Part shown: piece by piece, positions 1-6,890 of the stretch
How positions within the stretch are numbered: the first letter of the stretch is position 1
Layout of the letters: each line of letters starts with the position of its first letter
Source of the DNA: Lachnospiraceae bacterium
Lineage (GTDB): Bacteria > Bacillota > Clostridia > Lachnospirales > Lachnospiraceae
DNA length: 14,715 nt
Reading direction: 5' to 3'
Assembly (NCBI GenBank): GCA_024695225.1
Contig: JAILIO010000160.1
Coordinates: forward strand, 1 to 14,715
Program-made: the position numbers and the translations under genes
Notes under the pieces: model-generated
Database searches by the model: none
The model's input: only the letters and a program-made list of their open reading frames with translations
What the model was told of the DNA's origin: nothing

Positions 1-2905
1 GCTCCCTATTTACCAGGTTCATCTCCTTGTCGTCCACAGTAGACTTGTCCACACCGCCTACGCAGTAGCTGCTTCCGGTCTGCTTTGTAACGCCGAGGGT
101 TGCCGCTTTAAGCGTCGTGGCGGTTGCAGAGGCAGGGTTGCCTTTACTTGACAGCACATCCCAGTCGGATGCGCTTTCGGTATTATTATACAAAGCTTTA
201 ACTCTGTACTGGTAAGTCATCCCTGTTTTTACGATATCCAGGATGGAACGGCTCTTGAATTCCTTGGATCCTGTGGAACATTTTGCAGTTGGTACCCATC
301 CGTCAACACCCTCTGTTGTTAATTTTCGTTCGATCACATAATCCGTCACCTTGTTGCCGCTTTTTGCTTGGGCCGCAGACCATTTTACGTTTATTTGTTT
401 TGTGCTGTAGGGGGCTGCAGTCACTTTCTTTATCTGGACTCCTGATGCAGTTGCTTCCAACTCTCCCGTTTCAAAAATATAGTCCTTAAATTCATCATAC
501 TTCTGGGCTTTTGCAACCTTTTCATTGTACACGGGTCTCACTGCGTAGTAATACTTATCTCCCACCTGAACCTTGGTATCCGTGAACAGATGGTATTTAT
601 AGGTTTCATTTTCTATAGTTATCTTTTTGATAGCAGACCCGCTTAATTTTTTATAAACACCCTTTGCATTCTCCATTTTCATATTATCAAGGAGATTCTG
701 AGAAGAGGTGCCTCTGTATACATAATACTTCTTTGCACAGTCATCGTGGAGCCATGAGACACCTATGCCAAAAGATCCGGTGTCAACGGATACTATCTCA
801 CGCACCTTTTCAAAGGTTGTTGTGTTCTCACATCCGTAATCATATCCACCGGCTGCGCTTCCCGCCTTGGACACTGCTCTCACGGCATAATACCAGGTTT
901 CTTCCGGAGGGAATTTGTTGTATTGCAGATAGTAATAAGTGTAAGTAGTTCCACCGTCCGAGGTCATGGTATATTTTTTCACATCAGTGGGTTTATACTT
1001 CTTTACAACCTTATATGTTCCGTAATATGAATCGCTTCGCAAAAGTTCCACACGGCTGAATTTATTTGAATCTGTAACATCGCTGCGGTCCTGTGACACG
1101 AATTCCACATAACCGTTCTTAAAGCAGGTGCTGAAGGAATCATAATGTGAATGTACTGCCGTATCGGGGTTTACTCCGGATACATTGTAAACATAGCAGG
1201 AAGCAGGGCCTGCCTTTACTCCGAATACATTTGAAGGGGCAGAGGTCACGGCCATTCCTTTATAGTTGTATACACTCTTTGCCCTGAAGAAATATTTTGT
1301 CCCAACTGTGAGAGAGCCTTTGCTGTCTTCAGCGCTGAAAGCCGAATTAAAGGCAGGTATCACGGTTTTCTTGTTCAGAGGATATGTGACTGAATCTGCT
1401 CCTGTGGAGGGCACATTTGATGAGAGGGTAAACATCTCATTTTTATTTTTCTCTGCTGCTTCAAGGGTGAAGGTCAGATTCACATCAGCTCCGAGTCCGG
1501 AATAACAGAAGGTCTGTTCATTTACCGCATTACCTGTCCTCACATAAAACACATAGGGTGCGATGGAAGTCAGATATTTAGGAGCTGTCGTGATCTCAGA
1601 TCCGTTCTTGTCATAGACTTTAAGACAGACTATGGGTTTTTCAAATTTTGTGGCATCCGCATATTTTATGGTGGCGGATTTAGAACCCTTTGCCTCCGCA
1701 GCTGTACCTGTTTTGGTAAGGGGCCAGATCTGGGTGTTGAATTCACCTTCAGAATCCAGCATGAAAAGCTTATATTTCTTATAGTCCTTGTAGGAGGGAT
1801 CGTCTTTTGCTTTGGGAGACCAGCTGAATTTTATATTCTGGTTTTTCAGTATGGTTGCCTTAAAGTTTATCTTTTCATAACCGTCAGCATAACCTCCGGT
1901 GATCTCACCTGCGGCATTGGTGGTGTAATTGCCCAAAAGGATATCATCTTCGTCTTTATATTCACCGGTCAGAGCTACCATGGAATAAAGAGATGCATAT
2001 ATGCTGTAGGTAGTGTTTGGGGAAAGGACCCTGGACTGACCGTACTTGTTGTAATAATATGTGAGATTGCCGGTTTCTTCGGCTTTAACTTCGGTGCCTT
2101 CGATATAATCCGAGGGTTCCTCGCCCGGAACGCAGGCAGAAAAATACAGGGTCATCCCATTCAGATCATTGTTGGAAACAGTAAAATAGTTTGATACAGG
2201 CTTAACTTCGATCTGTTCAGCACTGATCTTATATCTGATAAGGAAATATTTGGAAAAACTCCCTTTGTTGAAAATATCATTTCCGGGACATGAGAATTCA
2301 ACTTCAGCATATCCGGGGTCGGTATTGTTGGAGTAATCATTTTTTATGTATTCTATTGTATAATCTGTTCCCTCTGAAAGAGTGATCCAATCTGCAGATT
2401 CCGGATCTTTCCTGTACTTTACAGTGGCACCGGGCTTCTTTGGGTTTCCGTCGTAATATACTTCCTCATATTCTAATGTTACCTCAAAATAATCATCGCT
2501 TCCGTCAAAATCTATCTTCCCGTTTTCCTCTTCACCTTCCGGTAAAAGAATATCTTCGGCGTTTCCTGTATTCTCAATAACAGTTTCATCAGAAGCTTTC
2601 TCTGTGCCCGAAACTGTTTCATATTCGATGTCGTTATATTTCTCTGTCTCTTCTGCTGCAGTTTCATCCAAAGCTGATACAACGCTTTCCTCTGATACAG
2701 CGCTCTCATCAGCTTCATCTTTTGCAGAAAGGCTTTCAGTATCTGCGATCTGTGCTGCAGCGCTTCCTTCCGCTATATCCTCTGCTGCAACGCTCTCCAA
2801 CGCAATGTTTTCCGTACTGTCAGCGGCCAGAGCCGGGAGCTCTGCCCCCGTCAGGACGGAAACAGCGGTCATCATTGCGAGAACCTTCAGTATGCTTTTT
2901 TTCAT
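1..2905 (-). CDS. Large secreted surface protein with Ig-like and fibronectin-III-like domains (3' end outside window)
   Basis: I translated this frame by hand: it is open from an ATG at 2905 to the window edge, giving 968 residues with no stop, so the C-terminus is missing. The start has a strong ribosome binding site (AGGAGGG at 2911-2917, 5 bases away). Residues 1-28 are a signal peptide (MKKS basic end, hydrophobic core, ALAA cleavage region). Residues about 30-125 are a low-complexity Ser/Ala/Glu-rich acidic spacer. Residues about 138-225 resemble the Ig-like module common in clostridial surface proteins (YDGNPKKP, then EGTDYTIEY, then PGYAEVEF). Several fibronectin-III-like segments follow; the clearest are residues about 705-800 (VSWLHDDCAKKYYVYRG, then YYYAVRPVY) and about 815-925 (INVKWSAAQ, then YVIERKL, then YQYRVKALY). 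No catalytic domain is visible. Adhesion, matrix or polysaccharide binding is inferred from architecture only. An intrinsic terminator lies immediately upstream. Confidence 0.85.
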   Translation of the reverse strand, partial: MKKSILKVLAMMTAVSVLTGAELPALAADSTENIALESVAAEDIAEGSAAAQIADTESLSAKDEADESAVSEESVVSALDETAAEETEKYNDIEYETVSGTEKASDETVIENTGNAEDILLPEGEEENGKIDFDGSDDYFEVTLEYEEVYYDGNPKKPGATVKYRKDPESADWITLSEGTDYTIEYIKNDYSNNTDPGYAEVEFSCPGNDIFNKGSFSKYFLIRYKISAEQIEVKPVSNYFTVSNNDLNGMTLYFSACVPGEEPSDYIEGTEVKAEETGNLTYYYNKYGQSRVLSPNTTYSIYASLYSMVALTGEYKDEDDILLGNYTTNAAGEITGGYADGYEKINFKATILKNQNIKFSWSPKAKDDPSYKDYKKYKLFMLDSEGEFNTQIWPLTKTGTAAEAKGSKSATIKYADATKFEKPIVCLKVYDKNGSEITTAPKYLTSIAPYVFYVRTGNAVNEQTFCYSGLGADVNLTFTLEAAEKNKNEMFTLSSNVPSTGADSVTYPLNKKTVIPAFNSAFSAEDSKGSLTVGTKYFFRAKSVYNYKGMAVTSAPSNVFGVKAGPASCYVYNVSGVNPDTAVHSHYDSFSTCFKNGYVEFVSQDRSDVTDSNKFSRVELLRSDSYYGTYKVVKKYKPTDVKKYTMTSDGGTTYTYYYLQYNKFPPEETWYYAVRAVSKAGSAAGGYDYGCENTTTFEKVREIVSVDTGSFGIGVSWLHDDCAKKYYVYRGTSSQNLLDNMKMENAKGVYKKLSGSAIKKITIENETYKYHLFTDTKVQVGDKYYYAVRPVYNEKVAKAQKYDEFKDYIFETGELEATASGVQIKKVTAAPYSTKQINVKWSAAQAKSGNKVTDYVIERKLTTEGVDGWVPTAKCSTGSKEFKSRSILDIVKTGMTYQYRVKALYNNTESASDWDVLSSKGNPASATATTLKAATLGVTKQTGSSYCVGGVDKSTVDDKEMNLVNRE

Positions 2906-2923
2906 CCCTTCCCTCCTCTTTTT

Positions 2924-2953
2924 AAAAAAGGCGGGCCGTTGTCAGCCCGCCTT
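2924..2953 (-). terminator. Intrinsic terminator after the coiled-coil secreted protein gene
   Basis: On the minus strand a perfect 9-bp stem (AAGGCGGGC pairing with GCCCGCCTT, plus-strand arms 2928-2936 and 2945-2953) with an 8-base loop is followed at once by six T residues (2929-2924). It lies 27 bases after the stop codon of the 215-residue protein. It ends only 6 bases before the ribosome binding site of the next gene, so it also sits in any leader of that gene transcribed from upstream. Confidence 0.93.
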
Positions 2954-2980
2954 ATAACACTTCAAAAACCCGGAAATGTT

Positions 2981-3628
2981 TTATTTAAGTACTGCTGCAT
3001 AATAAGCGGCGAGTGCAGGGTTAAAGCAAAGCCTGCCCTCTTTGATACCATAATTCATATAGTGGTTGTAAAGCTTCTTGGGATCTTTGGACCCGATAGC
3101 TTTCACCACATCAGGATAAGCTGCCGCATAATAGTTTGCGTCAAAGACGGCACCGTTAGGCATCTTTATGATGGCACCGGAATTCTTTGCCTGAGCTGCC
3201 TGCAGGAGCATAAGCTGCTGAACATATGCAGCCTGAGCCTGGGCCTGAGCTTCCTTTTGAGCGGCAACTGCCTTCTGCTGTGCAGCGTCTGCTGCATTCT
3301 TTGCGGCTTCGGCGTTCTTCTTTGCCTGTTCTGCTTCCTGTCTCTGTCTTTCAGCTTCCTTTTTCTGTCTCTCTGTCTCCGCTGCCTGCGCTTTTGCCTT
3401 TCTCTGTCTCTCTTCCTCGTCTGCCTGGCTGACAGCATCTGCTATGATCATTCCGATGATCAGATCATCTACATCTTCGTCACCATCGTAATCGTAATCA
3501 TAACCGTCGCTGATATAATCGAAATCATCGTCATCATCAGCCAGTACAGGTGTTGCAAATGCTGTACAAAATACTGAAGCGGCAAGTAATCCTGCGACAG
3601 CGGTTCCAAAAATTCTTTTAAGTTTCAT
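2981..3628 (-). CDS. Secreted coiled-coil protein with a C-terminal FDxxYYxxxYPDV motif
   Basis: This 215-residue protein starts at an ATG with AAAGGAG 6 bases upstream. Residues 1-30 are a signal peptide ending VLA. The mature N-terminus (31-55) is almost all Asp, Tyr and Gly. Residues about 68-148 are a long charged helix rich in Ala, Gln, Lys, Glu and Arg, very probably a coiled coil. Residues 161-200 carry FDANYYAAAYPDVVKAIG followed by LYNHYMNYGIKEGR. From family knowledge, this FDxxYYxxxxPDV...HYxxxGxxEGR motif recurs in bacterial surface and secreted proteins, often in Lachnospiraceae, and has no firmly assigned function that I know of. The single mature cysteine, C201, follows the motif. 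There is no LPXTG or transmembrane anchor, so the protein may be released or bound non-covalently. It has a near-consensus promoter of its own and ends in a strong terminator, which suggests an abundant product. Function unknown. Confidence 0.9.
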   Translation of the reverse strand: MKLKRIFGTAVAGLLAASVFCTAFATPVLADDDDDFDYISDGYDYDYDGDEDVDDLIIGMIIADAVSQADEEERQRKAKAQAAETERQKKEAERQRQEAEQAKKNAEAAKNAADAAQQKAVAAQKEAQAQAQAAYVQQLMLLQAAQAKNSGAIIKMPNGAVFDANYYAAAYPDVVKAIGSKDPKKLYNHYMNYGIKEGRLCFNPALAAYYAAVLK

Positions 3629-3674
3629 CTTGTCTCCTTTCTCGTCAAAAAAAATTTCCTCATTTGTGGTAGAT

Positions 3675-3703
3675 ATTTTATTCTTTTTCCACTGTTATGT
3701 CAA
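3675..3703 (-). promoter_or_regulatory. Near-consensus sigma-A promoter for the coiled-coil protein gene
   Basis: Read on the minus strand: a perfect -35 TTGACA (3703-3698), a 17-base spacer, and -10 TAAAAT (3680-3675, one mismatch to consensus). It lies inside the last codons of the upstream lipoprotein gene, and the stop codon TAA forms part of the -10. The predicted transcript start is near 3668, giving a leader of about 40 bases with the AAAGGAG ribosome binding site. Confidence 0.8.
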
Positions 3704-5144
3704 TGGAAGTATTGTCTTCTGTCATTTCGATGGTATCTTTTATGGGCGCATATCCTGAAGGAAGCTTTAAGATATGCACATGGTAGTTTCCGGGATCTGC
3801 AGAATACTCGGCTACTCCCTGATCGTCTGACTGGGTCATTGCGCACTGGGTGTCTGAACAGAACTGTACCATTGCACCCTTTACAGGATTGCCATCTGTG
3901 TCCTTAAGGTTTACTCTGTAAACCCCCACGCCATCGTCCAAGTTCACAGCTTCATCTATGCCTGAGGACACAAATCCAGCATCCCCTGCATCGCTTCCGT
4001 CACTGTTCAAAAGGGAATCGATTATCTCGGAAAAAGCCTCGTAAGCATTTGATCCGGGAGCGCCTTCAACCACATCTCCCACAACCTTTCCTGTGTTGTC
4101 AACAAAGATCGTCACGGGGATCCCCGATATCTGATACATATCTGTGAAGGCATCGTTATTTCTGAGTATGGGATAGGTTATGCCAAGTTCTTTTACCACT
4201 TCTTTTCCGTCGTTCAGGTACTCATCCGAAAATTCAGAATCGTACTGGATACCGATGACACCACAGTTTTTGCTCTCAAGATCTTTGCTCAGCTGCTCCA
4301 GATCCGGCATCTCTTCCTTACAGGGGCCGCAGTAGGAACCCCAGAGATTAACAAGCGTGATATCATGCCCTGCAAAATATGCTGCGATGTCAAAAGGTTT
4401 GTCATTCTGATCCACAAAATCCCTGTCTGTTATAAAGGATGTGCCTGCAATGCTGGGATATGTCTGTTGGGAAGGCTCAAAGAATTTTGCATTGCCGAAG
4501 GCTTCCAGATACGAGTCGTGTAACTTGTAAAAATCTTCCTTATGTTCTTCGTCGAACTCTTCCACTCCTTCAGTGAATTTGTCAGCTTCGTAAATAAAAT
4601 AGGTGATATCCCCGTTCTTTCCTATCTCTGAAAGCTCTCCTGCATCAGCATCCAAAAGTGAAGCTGCATCAGAGGCTCCTCTGCCGTTATCGATTGACAG
4701 TACAACGGGAAGGATCGCATACTGCTCGACCCCACCTTCCGATTCCAGGGCAGCCTCATACTCATCCGGACTCAAAGGATAATAAATGTCCTCTATCACA
4801 CAGAATCCGCTCTTATAGCCCATCTCATCGCCTGCCATAACATTTTCGGTATGTCCTATGCATTCAAATAATGCATCCGGCACAACAACGCTCATTCCCA
4901 TGGAAGGGAACTTTATCTCATCAGTGTCTTCATCTTCTTCTGTCTGTGAAACAGTCATATCACCGGTTTCCTGTGCTGTTTCGACGGATACCTCTGTATC
5001 AGCCATAGTTTCCGGTGTCTCAGCCACAGTTTCAGCCGGAGCTTCTGATACAGTCTGTGTTTCCTTTGACCCGCAGGCACACATAGTCAGCGCCATACAT
5101 GCCGCAAGCGCTGCGCCTGAGATCCTCTTCAGATTTTTTTTCAT
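3678..5144 (-). CDS. TlpA/ResA-like thioredoxin-fold lipoprotein with extra N- and C-terminal domains
   Basis: I place the start at 5144 (488 residues), because that ATG has AAGGAGG 6 bases upstream, while an in-frame start at 5180 has none and lies before the signal peptide. The lipoprotein signal ends at C24 (MCAC), so the mature protein should be lipid-anchored outside the cell. Residues 25-75 are an acidic Glu/Thr/Val linker. Residues about 78-225 form a domain I do not recognise. Residues about 230-380 are a TlpA-type thioredoxin fold: catalytic WGSYCGPC (C272, C275), then GIPVT with the cis-proline P343. Residues about 405-488 look like a carboxypeptidase-regulatory-like or Cna-B-type beta sandwich, with a second pair of cysteines (FCSDTQC, C429 and C434). 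The likely role is extracytoplasmic thiol-disulfide exchange. No CcdA-type electron donor or cytochrome maturation gene is adjacent, so the reductant and substrate are unknown. It has its own promoter. Confidence 0.92.
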   Translation of the reverse strand: MKKNLKRISGAALAACMALTMCACGSKETQTVSEAPAETVAETPETMADTEVSVETAQETGDMTVSQTEEDEDTDEIKFPSMGMSVVVPDALFECIGHTENVMAGDEMGYKSGFCVIEDIYYPLSPDEYEAALESEGGVEQYAILPVVLSIDNGRGASDAASLLDADAGELSEIGKNGDITYFIYEADKFTEGVEEFDEEHKEDFYKLHDSYLEAFGNAKFFEPSQQTYPSIAGTSFITDRDFVDQNDKPFDIAAYFAGHDITLVNLWGSYCGPCKEEMPDLEQLSKDLESKNCGVIGIQYDSEFSDEYLNDGKEVVKELGITYPILRNNDAFTDMYQISGIPVTIFVDNTGKVVGDVVEGAPGSNAYEAFSEIIDSLLNSDGSDAGDAGFVSSGIDEAVNLDDGVGVYRVNLKDTDGNPVKGAMVQFCSDTQCAMTQSDDQGVAEYSADPGNYHVHILKLPSGYAPIKDTIEMTEDNTSIDITVEKE

Positions 5145-5150
5145 AACTTT

Positions 5151-5157
5151 CCTCCTT
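5151..5157 (-). promoter_or_regulatory. Ribosome binding site that sets the lipoprotein start
   Basis: AAGGAGG on the minus strand, 6 bases before the ATG at 5144. It supports this start over the one 12 codons upstream. Confidence 0.85.
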
Positions 5158-5158
5158 G

Positions 5159-5180
5159 TTGCTTTTTCAAATAAAAGCAA
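5159..5180 (-). promoter_or_regulatory. Leader hairpin next to the lipoprotein ribosome binding site
   Basis: An 8-bp perfect stem (TTGCTTTT with AAAAGCAA) and 6-base loop lies in the predicted 5' leader and ends one base before the AAGGAGG site. It is A/U-rich, without a following T tract, so it is not a terminator. Its arm sequence recurs at 5231-5240 over the -35. A regulatory role is inference. Confidence 0.35.
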
Positions 5181-5211
5181 TACTCACTCGTCTTCGCCTA
5201 AAACAATGTGT

Positions 5212-5239
5212 ATTGTAACAAATCTTTTTTAAAAAGCAA
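5212..5239 (-). promoter_or_regulatory. Probable promoter of the thioredoxin lipoprotein gene
   Basis: Minus strand: -35 TTGCTT (5239-5234), a 16-base spacer, and -10 TACAAT (5217-5212), with an upstream TG that makes an extended -10 (TGTTACAAT). The transcript would start near 5205, leaving a leader of about 60 bases. The -35 is weak, but the extended -10 compensates. Confidence 0.6.
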
Positions 5240-5262
5240 CCATTATATGGATATTTTACGAT

Positions 5263-5673
5263 TTATCGGTCACTTTCAGTACTTTTGTCCGATTCTGTAA
5301 GGGAACGGATCTCGTCGTCGTAGGCATACCAGAGCTGGACCGTATTCTCCAGATGATAATAATGGACCATATAACAGATGAGAAGTATCAGAAGCAGTAT
5401 CATAAGCGCCAGGGCAGCGATTTTTACCGTACTGTCCAGCAGTATATACATGATGACGGATAATAAAACCCCGATCGCAGTGAGCATGGTGACGAGAAAA
5501 TGGACCAGTCTTTCGTGCTGCATCCATGACAGCTTAAGTTCATGGATCTCGAGGAGCTTTTCGGGATCAGCCCCTTTCCTCAATGATTCTTCTATAAATC
5601 TTTCATGATCCCTGGCATAGTTAACTGTACCTATACCGTTTTGCAGGATCTTTTTCTTTCTTGCAGGATCCAT
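5263..5673 (-). CDS. Small two-helix membrane protein of unknown function
   Basis: This 136-residue protein begins 2 bases after the stop of the RNase E/G gene, with GAGGG upstream of its ATG, so it is probably co-transcribed and perhaps translationally coupled. The first 56 residues are charged and probably cytoplasmic; residues 19-50 look helical. Two membrane segments follow, about 57-79 and 82-105, with only a few residues between them, giving a hairpin with both ends on the same side. The C-terminal 30 residues are polar (EIRSLTESDKSTESDR). No enzyme motif is visible. I believe similar short proteins occur in other Lachnospiraceae, but I cannot name a family. It is the last gene of the histidine-RNase operon. 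No good terminator follows it; the next gene downstream has its own promoter. Confidence 0.85.
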   Translation of the reverse strand: MDPARKKKILQNGIGTVNYARDHERFIEESLRKGADPEKLLEIHELKLSWMQHERLVHFLVTMLTAIGVLLSVIMYILLDSTVKIAALALMILLLILLICYMVHYYHLENTVQLWYAYDDEIRSLTESDKSTESDR

Positions 5674-5675
5674 AT

Positions 5676-6890
5676 TCAGCCCTCAAACTGTTCGGAGAAA
5701 GGGGGCAAGGATTTCTTTCTCACGATCTCCATAAGTCCCAGTTCAGTTATATCCACGCATTCAGCCTTTTCCGGGTCATCTGAAAGGCATCCTCTCATAT
5801 ATTCCAGCATTTCTTCATTTCCGCTTTCGGAACCGGTGTTAATAAAATCCACCAGGATGATGCCGGATAGGTTCCTCGCTATGATCTGGCGGGCTATCTC
5901 CCGTGCAGCCTCCATATTTACGGATCTGAAGGATTCCAGCCTGTCCCCCATCCCCTTTTTTGAGCCCGAGTTCACATCTATTGCGCAGAGAGCTGTGGTC
6001 TGCTGTATCACAACAGAGCCTCCGGACTTAAGATAAACCGTTTCCGAAAGCAGTTCCTTTATATTCTTTTCAAGGTCATATACGGAAGAAAGGGGTATCT
6101 TTGGGTTTTCAAAGAACTCGGGTTCCATTTCCGATTCCCTGAGCACCGGCAAAAGATCCCTGTAAACATCCGGTATATCCGTGATCACCTTTGAATACTC
6201 GTCATCCCTTATATCATAGAGAAATGATGTATAAGATTTCGGCGGAGCATAGAGGATGCTTCCGCTTACACGGGTTTCGGCTGTCTTTTTTATGGTCTTT
6301 AATCTGCCGGAAAGGTCCCTGATCTCAGACAGGGTGACTGCTTTCATATGATCGGAAAACCCCGTATCAGGACAGGCATTGGTCCTTATGACCACAGAAA
6401 ACTCAGAGGCAGCAGCCTTCAGTTCCCTGTCCCCCGATATTGCGTCCTTCCATTCATCGGGTATTTTTTTTGATAAATGAAGACCGGGAGAGCCGTCCCT
6501 TACGACGGAATATTTGCCGGAAAGGCTTAAAGATCGTGTCAGATCCATGGGCTTTCCCCTGGCAGGGGGTGATTCCACCTGTACAAGCATCATGTCTCCG
6601 CACTTTACCGCATCTTTTTTGGATCCCTTTCCGATGAGTCCACGGGTGTCGTTCTTGTTCCTGAGCTGGATGAATCCGTCCTGTCCGCAGCCTGTATCAA
6701 TAAAGACCGCATTGATGGACGGTATCATCTTTCTGACTGTACCGGTCAGCACCGTTCCCGGCACTGCTTTGGGATCACGGGATTTTACGCGTATTATCCG
6801 TTCTACCCTGTTGCCTTTCACAAGGCAGCAGATCATCTTTTTCTTTACATGGGTGATGACGATCGTGCCATCATGAGCTCTGTCTGTCAT
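5676..6890 (-). CDS. rng: Ribonuclease E/G family endonuclease, catalytic domain only
   Basis: RNase E/G cuts single-stranded, AU-rich RNA in mRNA decay and rRNA maturation. I chose the ATG at 6890 (404 residues; AGGG upstream, 20-base overlap with hisIE), because family members begin a few residues before this IVITHVKK strand; a longer frame reaches 6941. An S1-like region lies at about 45-105 (GTVLTGTVRKM, then AVFIDTG). R169-T170 (VVIRTNA) match the 5'-phosphate sensor. SGGSVVIQQT then AIDVNSG gives catalytic D305, and GIILVDFIN gives D348, close to the E. coli RNase E positions D303 and D346. The protein ends at DITELGLMEIVRKK plus 13 residues, just where the zinc-link CPxC would come, so zinc-link and small domain are absent. 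This may mean a monomeric or differently assembled enzyme. Its place downstream of hisIE suggests co-expression with histidine synthesis. Confidence 0.93.
   Translation of the reverse strand: MTDRAHDGTIVITHVKKKMICCLVKGNRVERIIRVKSRDPKAVPGTVLTGTVRKMIPSINAVFIDTGCGQDGFIQLRNKNDTRGLIGKGSKKDAVKCGDMMLVQVESPPARGKPMDLTRSLSLSGKYSVVRDGSPGLHLSKKIPDEWKDAISGDRELKAAASEFSVVIRTNACPDTGFSDHMKAVTLSEIRDLSGRLKTIKKTAETRVSGSILYAPPKSYTSFLYDIRDDEYSKVITDIPDVYRDLLPVLRESEMEPEFFENPKIPLSSVYDLEKNIKELLSETVYLKSGGSVVIQQTTALCAIDVNSGSKKGMGDRLESFRSVNMEAAREIARQIIARNLSGIILVDFINTGSESGNEEMLEYMRGCLSDDPEKAECVDITELGLMEIVRKKSLPPFSEQFEG

Noticed and set aside
2939..3577. Plus-strand open frame of 212 codons
   Set aside because: It is the complement of the coiled-coil protein gene; the Leu/Cys/Ser-rich translation comes from antisense of Ala/Gln/Lys codons, and the minus-strand gene has promoter, ribosome binding site and signal peptide.
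5229..5256. Possible terminator after the small membrane protein
   Set aside because: Only a 4-bp CCAT/ATGG stem and an A/T-only dyad are present; no GC-rich stem before the T run.
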